From positions 657,244 to 721,243 of the forward strand of contig CANJRD010000001.1 of assembly GCA_947476695.1 (NCBI GenBank): a stretch of 64,000 bases of DNA. Reading direction: 5' to 3'. The notes below the pieces were generated by a model. The model was given only the letters and a program-made list of their open reading frames with translations. It was not told the DNA's origin and searched no databases. Shown piece after piece: positions 27,101 to 36,249 of this stretch; the first letter of the stretch is position 1, and every line of letters begins with the position of its first letter. A program made the translations under genes and the position numbers. Source of the DNA: Rhodospirillaceae bacterium. Its GTDB lineage: Bacteria > Pseudomonadota > Alphaproteobacteria > Rhodospirillales > Rhodospirillaceae.

Positions 27101-27245
27101 GCGCGCACTCTAACGCGGCGCTTTGCGGCTCGCAAAGTACGTGACACTACGTAAATCGATCCGGTTTACAAAATTCCGGCGAATTCTGTACGCGCGGTTG
27201 AGAGAAGCGACGCTGCGATTCATACCAACGGATAGGTGCCGCGTA

Positions 27246-28418
27246 TCACGCGCCCCGATGCGACGAACGTATGGCCAGCACCGCGACCATCGCCAACGCC
27301 GCCAATGCGGCGGCGACGAGATAGGACGCGCCTTCGCCGAAACTGATGAACAGCGTGCCCGAGGCCATCGGCCCGATCGCGCGACTTAACGCCGTCGTGC
27401 TCTGATAGGTGCTGAGCACGGCACCGCGTTCGTGCGGCTCGGCTTCCTGCGAGATCAGGCTGCTGATGCTGGGATTGAATAGGCCCGACGCAATCGCCAA
27501 CACACCAAGCGCAATCATCAATGACGGCAAAGTTGCTGCAAAAGCCAGGGCGGCGAAACCTGCGACCATCAGCGCAAGGCCTGCGATCATCAATCTGCGT
27601 TCGCCGAATTTACGCGTGAACGCGCCGATGGCCGCGCCTTGGATCAGCACGCCGATGATGCCCACGAAGGCCAGCAGCAGGCCGATCTCACGCGGGCCGT
27701 AGTCGAACCGTGCATTCGCCCAGAGCGAGAAGATCGCCTCCATCATCGCCCAGCCGGTGATGGCGAGGAGACCGGCCAGCATCAACGCCAGCAGCGCGAC
27801 GCGCGAGAACGACGCCCGCAACTGCTTGGCCAACGGCATGCGCGCCGCAATGGCCGCTGCGCGCAGTTCCGGCGTCAGGCTTTCCTTCAGGAACACGATG
27901 CCACCCAGCGTGGCCAGGGACGTCACGCCGGCGGCGGTGATGGCGGGCAGAAAGAAGGTGGCCGTTTCCACGTCCGTGCCGCCCAGCAATCCGCCGATGG
28001 CCGGGCCGAAGATGAAGCCAAGCCCGAACGCCGCGCCGATCATCCCCATGCCTTTGGCGCGCGTCGCCGGCGTGGTGATGTCGCTGATATAGGCTTGCGC
28101 CGTGCCGATGTTGCCGCCCATCACGCCGCCAAACAGGCGCGCGATCACCAGGGTCGTCAGGCTGTCGGTGAAACCGAGCATCACGTAGGAGAGCGCCAGG
28201 CCGGCGCTGGTGATGACGAGGATCGGCTTGCGTCCGAATCGGTCGCTCATGCGGCCCCAGATCGGGCCGGAGACGAACTGCGCGGCCGAATACAGACCCA
28301 GCACAATCGTGACCAGGTCCGGGCTGGCACCCACACGCTGCACGTAAAACGGCAGCAGGGGGATCAGCAGGCCGAATCCCACCAGGTCGACGAAAACGAT
28401 CAGAAACAGAACCGCCAT
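27246..28418 (-). CDS. MFS transporter, TetA/Bcr-type drug efflux
   Basis: A 12-helix major facilitator. I place the start at MAVLFLIVFVDLVGFGLLIPLLPFYVQRVG (28418), giving 390 aa, the usual length; the frame stays open upstream but that part is Arg-rich and lacks family similarity. Signature loop 2-3 motif GRMSDRFGRKPILVITSAG (about residues 70-88) and motif C-like GMIGAAFGLGFIFGPAIGGLLGG are present. Related proteins export tetracycline or other drugs; the true substrate is not predictable. No adjacent TetR-type regulator is seen. Confidence 0.88.
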   Translation of the reverse strand: MAVLFLIVFVDLVGFGLLIPLLPFYVQRVGASPDLVTIVLGLYSAAQFVSGPIWGRMSDRFGRKPILVITSAGLALSYVMLGFTDSLTTLVIARLFGGVMGGNIGTAQAYISDITTPATRAKGMGMIGAAFGLGFIFGPAIGGLLGGTDVETATFFLPAITAAGVTSLATLGGIVFLKESLTPELRAAAIAARMPLAKQLRASFSRVALLALMLAGLLAITGWAMMEAIFSLWANARFDYGPREIGLLLAFVGIIGVLIQGAAIGAFTRKFGERRLMIAGLALMVAGFAALAFAATLPSLMIALGVLAIASGLFNPSISSLISQEAEPHERGAVLSTYQSTTALSRAIGPMASGTLFISFGEGASYLVAAALAALAMVAVLAIRSSHRGA

Positions 28419-28679
28419 ACCGCGCAACGTCCAGGGGCCAGAGATCCGGCTTCCCGCCCCTGCGTGGCGGAAAGGCCTGGCAAAGTCCTCCCGACGGCGC
28501 AGCGCTTCAAGCGAATTTGCGCAAGTCCGCCCAAATTTCGGCCTCATACCGGACGGCGGTGTTTTTGCGACGTCGCCCGGCTTGCGTCCGCCCCCGGTCT
28601 TGGCCGATATCTGAGGGCAGCAATACCATGAGGAGTCCGCGCCATCGCCGCCCTGGAGCAACCCGGCCTATCGCCGACT

Positions 28680-29666
28680 GTGCGCAGTGGCGACGATCAG
28701 CCCCTGTTCCCCCCGCTCGAGCCCTATGCCAGCGGCATGCTCGACGTGGGCGGCGGCCATCGTCTCTATTGGGAGGAAAGCGGCAACGCGAAGGGCGTGC
28801 CGCTCATCTTCCTGCACGGCGGCCCCGGCGCGGGCACGGCGCCGGCCTATCGGCGTTTCTTCGACCCGGCGCACTATCGGATCATCCTGTTCGATCAGCG
28901 CGGGTCGGGCCGTTCGACGCCGGAAGCCGCACTCAACGACAACACCACCGCGCATCTGGTCGCCGACATCGAGACGCTGCGCGCGCATTTGGGCGTTTCG
29001 CGCTGGGTGGTGTTCGGCGGCAGTTGGGGGGCGACGCTGGCGCTCGCTTACGGCGAGGCGCATCCGGACCACTGCATCGGCTTCATCCTGCGCGGCGTGT
29101 TCCTGTTCTCCGCGCCCGAAGTCGCCTGGTTCCTCGGCAACACCGAAGACGGCGGCATGGGGCGCTTCTTCCCCGAAGCGCATCGCGCGTTCGCCGAGTT
29201 CATTCCGCCGGCTGAGCGCGGCGATCTGCTGGCGGCGTACTACAAGCGGCTGACCGATCCCGCGCCGTCGGTCCACCGTCCGGCGGCGGCGGTGTGGTGC
29301 ACGTATGAGAACGCCTGCTCACGTCTGATCCCGACTTCGACGCGCGGACGCGGCGATCAGAGGTCCGACGCCTACTACAACGGCGCGCTGGCGATGGCGC
29401 GCATCGAAGCGCACTACATGCTTCACAACGGTTTCATGCGGCCGGGCCAATTGCTGGAAGACTTGCCCGCGATCGCCGATCATCCGGCGGTCATCGTCCA
29501 AGGCCGTTACGACATGGTCTGCCCGATCCTCTCCGCCGACCGGCTCGCGCGCGCTTGGCCGCGCGCCCAGTATCGCGTCGTGGCCGATGCCGGGCATTCC
29601 TCGATGGAACCCGGCATCCGCGCCGCGCTCGTGCGCGCGACCGAGGACTTCAAAATCTATCGCTGA
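28680..29666 (+). CDS. pip: Proline iminopeptidase (S33 family)
   Basis: This cytoplasmic serine aminopeptidase removes N-terminal proline. The GTG-initiated 328-aa product shows HGGPGAGTAP (oxyanion hole), FDQRGSGRSTP, the nucleophile elbow GGSWGATLA (Ser115), VQGRYDMVCP with the catalytic Asp, and DAGHSSMEPGI with the catalytic His. The N-terminal PLFPPLEPYASGMLDVGGGHRLYWEESG is the usual Pip pattern. The exact start is uncertain, because upstream codons are open without an ATG. Confidence 0.93.
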   Translation: MRSGDDQPLFPPLEPYASGMLDVGGGHRLYWEESGNAKGVPLIFLHGGPGAGTAPAYRRFFDPAHYRIILFDQRGSGRSTPEAALNDNTTAHLVADIETLRAHLGVSRWVVFGGSWGATLALAYGEAHPDHCIGFILRGVFLFSAPEVAWFLGNTEDGGMGRFFPEAHRAFAEFIPPAERGDLLAAYYKRLTDPAPSVHRPAAAVWCTYENACSRLIPTSTRGRGDQRSDAYYNGALAMARIEAHYMLHNGFMRPGQLLEDLPAIADHPAVIVQGRYDMVCPILSADRLARAWPRAQYRVVADAGHSSMEPGIRAALVRATEDFKIYR

Positions 29667-29668
29667 GG

Positions 29669-29694
29669 CGACCCTGTCAGAACAGACAGGGTCG
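29669..29694 (+). other. Perfect 10-bp hairpin after pip
   Basis: CGACCCTGTC (29669-29678) pairs fully with GACAGGGTCG (29685-29694) around a 6-nt loop. Only TT follows, so it is probably a 3'-end stabilising hairpin rather than a full terminator. Confidence 0.55.
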
Positions 29695-29811
29695 TTGGGC
29701 GGGTGTCCTGTCAGTTCTTGCAGGTCAAGGGCGCGCTCGCGCGTGGCATTACCACGGGGTGTTCGTGCCGGTGCGCCGGGGCGGCACGACTGCCAAGTTC
29801 CATACCCAACT

Positions 29812-29850
29812 AAAACCCCGCCAGGGCTCGCGCCCGGCGGGGTTTTTTTT
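29812..29850 (+). terminator. Bidirectional-capable intrinsic terminator
   Basis: AAAACCCCGCC (29812-29822) pairs with GGCGGGGTTTT (29836-29846), with an inner GGG/CCC stem and one bulge, followed by an eight-T run to 29850. It lies between convergent genes and would end forward transcription from pip. Confidence 0.88.
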
Positions 29851-29876
29851 GCGGCAATGAAGCTTTAGCGAAGCCT

Positions 29877-31094
29877 TTAAGCGGCCTTGCGCTTGCCGGC
29901 GTCGCTTTTCTCAGTATCGAGTGGCTTGCGCCCGCCGTGGCAGAACCACGACACACCGCCGGCCGCCGGGCTCAAGGCTTCGGCGATCATGGCATCCTCG
30001 GGCACGCCCAGCTTGGTCATGATGCCGCGCACGTCGGCGTCGGCCCAGCCCATCCAGAACGGCTCGCCGTTGTAGCGCACCTGCCAGTCGTTCAGGACCT
30101 GGTTGAACAGGTTCATGTAGGTCGGCTGGTTCGGCACATCGAGGTGGAACATCACGCCGCCCGGCGCCAGCACGCGCCAGCTCTCGGCGATCATCAACGG
30201 CAGGCCTTTGTGCGTCGTCTCGTGGCCGACGATATGCGACACGATCAGATCGAAGCTGTCGTCGGCAAAGTCGAGCTTGGTCAGGTCCATCTGCTTGAAG
30301 TGGATGCCCGTGCCTTCGCTTTCGGCATTGGCGAACGCAAAGCGCAGCAGACCGGCGGCGCAGTCGATGGCGGTGACCTCCGCCTCTGGGAAGAGGCGCT
30401 TGTAGGACGGTGTGTTGCGGCCGGTGCCGCAGCCGATCTCCAGGATGCGCTTCGGCGTGAAGCCCGGGAAGCGTTCGCGGATCTTCTCGATGACGAAGTC
30501 GCCGCCGCCCGCACCGGCGATGGAGGTGCGGCCCTTGCCGGCGGTGTACATCATGCCGCCGCCGTTATAGCGCGCGCCGGACAGGATATCGCGATCGTGG
30601 CGCTCGAAGCAGAAACCGCCCGGCTGACGATGGATCTCGGTCTTGGCGATGTTGGCCGGCAGCGGCAGGCCCGGGTTCAGCTCCAGGCTGCCCAGCTTGT
30701 CGTTGCGGTCGAAGTAGTAGCCCGCGTTGGCTTCCAGGCGCGGCAGTTCGTGGCTGAGGATCGTCTCGACGCAATCCCACATCATGTCCTGGCCGATGAA
30801 GGTCAGGCAGCCCCAGACCCGGTACAGGTGTTCGTTCTCCAGCGCGGTCTTGGCGCGCTTGCGGTCGTCGCGATTGGTGTCGCTCAAGGGACGGCTCAGC
30901 TCTTTCTCGAGCTTCGGCGCGATCACTTGGTTGAAACGTTGTTCGAGTTGCTTGGCGACGCCGAAATTCGTCTTCTTCTTGAGGGCGACGACGAACAGCG
31001 CGCGCGCGCGGTCGTCGTGATCGAATTGCAGCTTCATGTCGCGGCCCGGGCTGGCGCCCGCGCTGTCGGGGGTCGCTTTTCCCATCACTGTCAT
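29877..31094 (-). CDS. Class I SAM-dependent methyltransferase with N-terminal extension
   Basis: The start MTVMGKATPDSAG (31094) has a GGAGG site 6 nt upstream. The 405-aa product has an N-terminal region of about 185 residues with no family I recognise. Residues about 190-370 hold a Methyltransf_11/25 core: motif I ILEIGCGTGRNTPSYKRLFP, VTAIDCAAGLLRFA, LDFADDSFDLIVSHIVGHE and WRVLAPGGVMFHLDVPNQP. The substrate is unknown. The C-terminal GGVSWFCHGGRKP is conserved-looking. It is divergent from the patatin gene. Confidence 0.85.
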   Translation of the reverse strand: MTVMGKATPDSAGASPGRDMKLQFDHDDRARALFVVALKKKTNFGVAKQLEQRFNQVIAPKLEKELSRPLSDTNRDDRKRAKTALENEHLYRVWGCLTFIGQDMMWDCVETILSHELPRLEANAGYYFDRNDKLGSLELNPGLPLPANIAKTEIHRQPGGFCFERHDRDILSGARYNGGGMMYTAGKGRTSIAGAGGGDFVIEKIRERFPGFTPKRILEIGCGTGRNTPSYKRLFPEAEVTAIDCAAGLLRFAFANAESEGTGIHFKQMDLTKLDFADDSFDLIVSHIVGHETTHKGLPLMIAESWRVLAPGGVMFHLDVPNQPTYMNLFNQVLNDWQVRYNGEPFWMGWADADVRGIMTKLGVPEDAMIAEALSPAAGGVSWFCHGGRKPLDTEKSDAGKRKAA

Positions 31095-31237
31095 GGAAGC
31101 CTCCATAATTTGAGAGGATATGATACCCCAGGTCGTGCCGGCGGGGGATGTTCTGAGACGGGCCCATGCCATGCACAATGGGCATGGCCGACGCCCGCTT
31201 CGGTGGCATAGTCTGCCCAAGGCCTTGGGGGACAAGG

Positions 31238-33781
31238 GTGAAAGAGAAAGAATTACGTTTCGCGCTGGTCTGTTACGGCGGGGTCTCCCTGGCCGTGTAC
31301 ATGCATGGCGTCACCAAAGAGATCCTCAAGCTGGTCCGCGCCTCGCGCGAGTACAACAGCTCGGCGGCACAGGTGGACAACAGCCGCCCGTATGACGAGA
31401 TCGCCGCCAAGCGCGGCGACGAAACCGACACCGAGCGGGTCTACTTCGATCTGCTGCGCAAGATCGGCAAGACCCTGGACCTGCGTGTGGTGGTCGACAT
31501 CATCGCCGGGGCCTCGGCGGGCGGCATCAATGGGGTCATCCTGGCGCGGGCGCTGGCGCACGATCTCGACATCGATCCCTTACGCGACTTCTGGCTGCGG
31601 TACTGCGACGTCAACGAGCTGATGACCTCCCACGTGAAGGCCGGGCCGTGGCGGAAGTGGTATTTCCGCCCGTTCATCTGGTCGTTCCTGTGGCGCTATC
31701 GCAAGGATCTTGGCGACAATCCGGAACTGCGCGCCAAGCTGTCCATGTTCCTGCGCTCGCGCTGGTTCAAGCCGCCGTTCGACGGCTATGGCCTGACGAA
31801 GGTGCTGTATGACGGCTTCTTCTCGATGGGCGACGCGCGCGCGCATGGCGCCAGTTTGGTGCCGGCTGGGCTCGACCTCGACCTGTTCGTGACGGTCACG
31901 GATTTCTATGGCTACATCACCGACACGCCGATCCACGATCCGCCGCTGATCCGCGACCGCGAGCATCGCCAGGTGATGCGCTTCGCCTATCGGCATTGGC
32001 CGAAGGGCCGTGAGGAAAGCGGCTTCGACAAGGACGGCTTGCCGGCGCTGGCTTTCGCCGCGCGCGCGACCTCGTCGTTCCCCGGCGCTTTCCCGCCGGC
32101 GCAATTCGCCGAGATCGATCAGCTGATCGCGGAGCGCGGCGTGGCGTGGCGCAGCCGTGTGGATTTCCTCTACAAGAACTTCCGTCCCTATCTCGTGGCC
32201 AACCTGAACCCGTCCAACGCGGCGTTCATCGACGGCAGTGTGCTGAACAACAAGCCGTTCGCCCAAGCCATCGCGGCCATCAGCGGGCGCCCGGCCTATC
32301 GCCATGTGGACCGGCGTTTGCTGTATGTCGATCCGCATCCGCGCAGCGCGGAGAGCGCGCGCTGGGGCCGCGTGCCGGGCTGGTTCGAAACCTTCAAGGG
32401 CGCGTTATCCGATATCCCGCGCAACGAGCCCATCCACGACGATCTGACCTGGGTGAACGCCTACAACAACGAAGTGCGTCGCCTGCAGACGGTGATCGAA
32501 AGCGCGCGCGCCCACATCCGCGCCATCGCCACGCGCATCGCCGGTGAAGCGTTGAGCGGCCCGCTCAGCGGCCAGGAAGTCGGCCGCTACCGCGACATGG
32601 CCAACGACCGCGCGCGCATGGAGACGGGCTTCGCCTACGAAGGCTATCTGCGTCTGAAGCTGACGGCCGTGATCGAGGACGTCGCGGCCCTGATCGCCGA
32701 GATCTGCGGCCATGTGCGCGATTCCGCCGAGGCAATGCGCATCGACAGCGTGATCCATTGCTGGGCGGCGCATTCCGGCGTCGCGCCGGCGGCGAAAGAC
32801 CTGATGTCCCCCATCGAAAGCGGCGCGCTGCCGATCTGGGTGCGGTTCCTGCTGCGCTTCGACGTGCGCTATCGCCAGCGCCGCGTGCGCTTCGTCATCC
32901 GCGCGGTGAACGAGCTTTACACACGCACGGCCGAGCCTGAATTCGCCGGGCTCACCTCCGACCAGCTGGATGAGATCAAGGCCGGCCTCTACGACCTGCT
33001 GGGCCGCCTGCGCCCGATGGCCGGGCGTCAGGCGGTCTCGGCCAATCTCCCAGCGGCCGATCTGGCCGAAGCCGCCGCGTTCAGCGACGATACCATCACC
33101 ATGATGAAGGCGGTCATCCGCGACATCGTGGGATCCGCCAGCGATCCGACGTTGGCCGATCCGAAGGCGGCGGCGGTACACTTTGCCAATGCCCTCAGCC
33201 AGTCGCTCGATCTTCTCGGCGCCGACCTCGCGCTCGAGCCGCATAACGCGCGCGCCGACACGCTGCTCGTCAACCTGGTTGGCGGACAAACGCCGCGGAT
33301 CGCATCGGCGGCGCGGCGCGAGCTGCTGGAGCATTATGTCGGCTTCGCGGTGTGGGACGTGCTGACGTTCTCGATCACCAACTGGCGCGATCTCGACGAG
33401 TTCGATGAGATCCGCGTCGACCGCATGAGCCCCGACGATTCCCTCACTTTGCGCGCCGGCGGCGCGATGGCGACGCTGAAGGGCGTTCAGTTCCATCACT
33501 TCGGCGCGTTCTTCAGCCTGGCCTATCGCCAGAACGATTATCTGTGGGGCCGTCTGCACGCGGCCGAGCGCTTGATCGATATCGTGCTGGATGCGGCGCG
33601 CATCGAAGGCGCGGCGGAAGGCATCGACGCCGTCGAACTCAAGCGCCAGGCGTTCTACGCGATCCTTGAGACCGAATCGCACAACCTGCATGAATGCCGC
33701 GATCTGATCGTGCAGCTGCGCCGCGAGGCCGACGCGATTCCGACAGCGGCGGCAACCGCGGCCGCCAAGGCCGCGGAATAA
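31238..33781 (+). CDS. Patatin-like phospholipase, DUF3376 type
   Basis: The GTG start (KEKELRFALVCYGGVSLAVYMHGV) follows a GGGGGACAAGG site. The 847-aa product carries a patatin domain with the oxyanion CYGGVSLA, nucleophile GASAGGINGV (Ser93) and catalytic Asp in FIDGSVLNNKP (Asp332), i.e. a Ser-Asp dyad lipid acyl hydrolase. The long helical C-terminal half fits DUF3376 patatin-related proteins. No signal peptide is present, so it likely acts on the inner membrane face or intracellular lipid. Its GGA-rich Ala tail ends in an AAATAAAKAAE run. Confidence 0.9.
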   Translation: MKEKELRFALVCYGGVSLAVYMHGVTKEILKLVRASREYNSSAAQVDNSRPYDEIAAKRGDETDTERVYFDLLRKIGKTLDLRVVVDIIAGASAGGINGVILARALAHDLDIDPLRDFWLRYCDVNELMTSHVKAGPWRKWYFRPFIWSFLWRYRKDLGDNPELRAKLSMFLRSRWFKPPFDGYGLTKVLYDGFFSMGDARAHGASLVPAGLDLDLFVTVTDFYGYITDTPIHDPPLIRDREHRQVMRFAYRHWPKGREESGFDKDGLPALAFAARATSSFPGAFPPAQFAEIDQLIAERGVAWRSRVDFLYKNFRPYLVANLNPSNAAFIDGSVLNNKPFAQAIAAISGRPAYRHVDRRLLYVDPHPRSAESARWGRVPGWFETFKGALSDIPRNEPIHDDLTWVNAYNNEVRRLQTVIESARAHIRAIATRIAGEALSGPLSGQEVGRYRDMANDRARMETGFAYEGYLRLKLTAVIEDVAALIAEICGHVRDSAEAMRIDSVIHCWAAHSGVAPAAKDLMSPIESGALPIWVRFLLRFDVRYRQRRVRFVIRAVNELYTRTAEPEFAGLTSDQLDEIKAGLYDLLGRLRPMAGRQAVSANLPAADLAEAAAFSDDTITMMKAVIRDIVGSASDPTLADPKAAAVHFANALSQSLDLLGADLALEPHNARADTLLVNLVGGQTPRIASAARRELLEHYVGFAVWDVLTFSITNWRDLDEFDEIRVDRMSPDDSLTLRAGGAMATLKGVQFHHFGAFFSLAYRQNDYLWGRLHAAERLIDIVLDAARIEGAAEGIDAVELKRQAFYAILETESHNLHECRDLIVQLRREADAIPTAAATAAAKAAE

Positions 33782-33787
33782 GGCGGT

Positions 33788-35299
33788 CTACTTCGTGACG
33801 TTCATGCGCGAATAGGACATCTGCGCATTTTCCTGGTTGTAGTTCTCGACCTTCGGGCCGACGCCGTCGATGCCCTGCGGTTCGAACAACAGGATGCCGG
33901 GCGCCTGTTCGTTCTGGCGCGTGAGGATCTGCTTCACCAGCGCCTTGCGCCGCGCGGGATCGAAGGTGATCTTGGCCTCGTCGAGCAACGGCATGATCTC
34001 CTTGTCGCAGTACCAGGCGTGCGGCCAAGTGCAGGAATGCAGGCGATAGGGACGCAGCGTGTCGCCGGTCGGCAGCGTCTCGTACTCGAAGTTGAACGCG
34101 TCGCCGTCGACACCGGTCTCCTGCACGCCGCGCACCCACTGCGCCCACGGCAGCTGACGGATCTCCATCTTCACGCCGACCTTGGCGAGGTCGGAGGCGA
34201 TCTGCTGCATGGCTTGCGGAAGCTCAGGGCCGGACGTGCCGAAGCTCATGTCGTCGGTGAACGAGAAGCCGTTCGGATAGCCGGCGTCCTTCAGCAGCGC
34301 CTTGGCCTTCTCCGGATCGTAAGGGAAATACTTCAGCGCCGGATCGTGATCGGGGTTGTTGCGCGACGCGGTCTGCGTCGCCGCCGGTACCAGGCCGTGA
34401 TAGATCGTCTTGGCGATGGCGTCGCGATTCACGGCGTAGTTCAAAGCTTGGCGCACGCGCAAGTCCTTGAACGGCGAGTTCGGCTTCAACGAATTGAACA
34501 TCATCACGTAGACCGAGCTTGCCGGCCGTTGATAGATTTTGAAGCCGGCTTCCTTCAGGGAATCGATGTCCTCAAGCCCCATCTCGGAAGCGATATCGAT
34601 GCGCCCCGACAGCAGCGCCGCCTGGCGCGCCGCTTGTTCCGGCAGCGCGATGACCTCCAGGCGATCCGCCGCCGGCGGATGCCACGAGCCCTTGAACGGC
34701 ACGAAGGTGACGCGATTCTTTTCCCACTTCTCGACCTGGAACGGGCCCGTGCCGATGGGCGAGAGCGCGAAGCCGTCGCGGCCCACCTTCGCCCAGGCCA
34801 CGGGCGGCACGATGGGGATCAGCGTCAGCTGGCGCGCGAAGTTCGGGTCGATCGCCTTGGTCTTGAATTCGACCGTCAGCTTGTCGACCGCGCGCACCGT
34901 TTCGATGTTGGCGACTTCCTGCGCGATCAGATCGACCGCGGCGGCCGGCGTTTTCAGATAGTTCACGGTGGCCACCACCGCCGCCGCATCCATCGGCTCG
35001 CCGTTGGAGAACGTGACGTTGGGGCGCAGGGACACCAGCCACGTCTTCTCGTCGGTGTTGCGCCAGGACAGCGCCAGCGACGCCTGCGGGGTTGTGTCGG
35101 AGCCCAGCTTGGTCAGCGTGTCGTAGATGCCGCCGATGGTGTACCAAGTGGTGCGCGCCGGCGTGCCGAACGGGTTGCCGTTCTTCGGCGGCATGGACGA
35201 AATGCCGATGCGCACGTTTCCGGCCTGCGCGGTGGACGCGCCGAAGGCCAAGCCTGCCAGGAGGGCAACGGTGCGCCAGAGGGGAGTGTTCATAGCCAT
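33788..35299 (-). CDS. ABC transporter substrate-binding protein, family 5 (second orphan)
   Basis: A 503-aa periplasmic binding protein with signal peptide (MAMNTPLWRTVALLAGLAFGASTAQA). It shows GGIYDTLTKLGSDTTPQASLALSW, FSNGEPMDAAAVVATVNYL and YDPEKAKALLKDAGYPNGFSF. It is clearly related to the protein at 17549-19042 but divergent from it. No permease or ATPase genes lie nearby. It could use a shared permease elsewhere or act as a sensor. GAAGGAT precedes the start. Confidence 0.92.
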   Translation of the reverse strand: MAMNTPLWRTVALLAGLAFGASTAQAGNVRIGISSMPPKNGNPFGTPARTTWYTIGGIYDTLTKLGSDTTPQASLALSWRNTDEKTWLVSLRPNVTFSNGEPMDAAAVVATVNYLKTPAAAVDLIAQEVANIETVRAVDKLTVEFKTKAIDPNFARQLTLIPIVPPVAWAKVGRDGFALSPIGTGPFQVEKWEKNRVTFVPFKGSWHPPAADRLEVIALPEQAARQAALLSGRIDIASEMGLEDIDSLKEAGFKIYQRPASSVYVMMFNSLKPNSPFKDLRVRQALNYAVNRDAIAKTIYHGLVPAATQTASRNNPDHDPALKYFPYDPEKAKALLKDAGYPNGFSFTDDMSFGTSGPELPQAMQQIASDLAKVGVKMEIRQLPWAQWVRGVQETGVDGDAFNFEYETLPTGDTLRPYRLHSCTWPHAWYCDKEIMPLLDEAKITFDPARRKALVKQILTRQNEQAPGILLFEPQGIDGVGPKVENYNQENAQMSYSRMNVTK

Positions 35300-35378
35300 G
35301 GCATCCTTCGATGGGCCTCGACCTTACTCATCTTGCCGCGCGCCTGTCCACGAACCGAAATGGTATAACAACGTTTAG

Positions 35379-36173
35379 ATGAGCCTCCGAACCCTCGCCT
35401 GTGCAGTGGTTGTCATGGCCTGCGGCGCCGGTGGTGCGGCGCGGGCGCAAGACTCATTCTCGGACGCGTTCTGGGAATATCGCGCCTATGCGGGATTCGA
35501 CTACAGCTCCGGACACTACGGCGCCACCGACGTGACCGAGGTCTATTACGCCTCGGCGACGTTGCGCGCGAGCAAAGGGCCCTGGGCCTTCAAGGCGGTT
35601 GTGCCGTGGCTGCGTGTTTCGGGACCCGCCGTGCTGCTGGACGGCGCGAGTTCCGGCACGGTGACAACCAACGCCACGTCACGCCATGAATCCGGTGCCG
35701 GCGATATCGGGCTCTATGGCACCTATTCGATCCAGAGCCTGTATCAGCACGGATTGTTCATCGACCTCACGGCGCGCGTGAAAGCGCCGACCGCCAGCTT
35801 CAGCAAAGGTCTCGGCACGGGGAAGGCCGACGCCGCGTTCCAGGTGGATATCGCCAAGTCGCTCGGCAAGTTCATGCCGCTGGCCACCGTCGGCTATCGC
35901 CTCACCGGTTCGCCGGCGGGCTATGACCTGCGCAACATCGCCTACGGCACGGTCGGTCTTCAGTACAACTGGAGTTCGCGCATCGTGACCGGCGCGCTGT
36001 TCGACTATCGCCAGTCGGCCTTGCGCACGGCGGAGAACCCGAAGGAACTCACCGGCTATGTGAACGTGAAGATCGGCGAGAAGTGGTCGCTGAACGTTTA
36101 TGGCGTTGCCGGATTCTCGCGCAACAGCCCGGATCACGGCGGCGGCCTGGTGATCTCTTACCGCTGGCCGTGA
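35379..36173 (+). CDS. Outer-membrane beta-barrel protein, exported
   Basis: The 264-aa product has a signal peptide (to about AARA-QDSF, residue 23). The mature part alternates hydrophobic and polar residues in strands ending with aromatics, closing at VISYRWP, which has an aromatic penultimate region as in outer-membrane barrels. The pattern resembles transporter/MetA-pathway-type (Phenol_MetA_deg-like) barrels. The role is unknown. It starts 79 nt from the divergent solute-binding gene and could serve that uptake route, which is inference. Confidence 0.7.
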   Translation: MSLRTLACAVVVMACGAGGAARAQDSFSDAFWEYRAYAGFDYSSGHYGATDVTEVYYASATLRASKGPWAFKAVVPWLRVSGPAVLLDGASSGTVTTNATSRHESGAGDIGLYGTYSIQSLYQHGLFIDLTARVKAPTASFSKGLGTGKADAAFQVDIAKSLGKFMPLATVGYRLTGSPAGYDLRNIAYGTVGLQYNWSSRIVTGALFDYRQSALRTAENPKELTGYVNVKIGEKWSLNVYGVAGFSRNSPDHGGGLVISYRWP

Positions 36174-36249
36174 TTGTCTCGCTGCTGGCGTCCCTGTGGG
36201 GGATCGCTCGCTGAAATCGACCCCTGGGCCGATTTTCTGGCGCCCGCGA

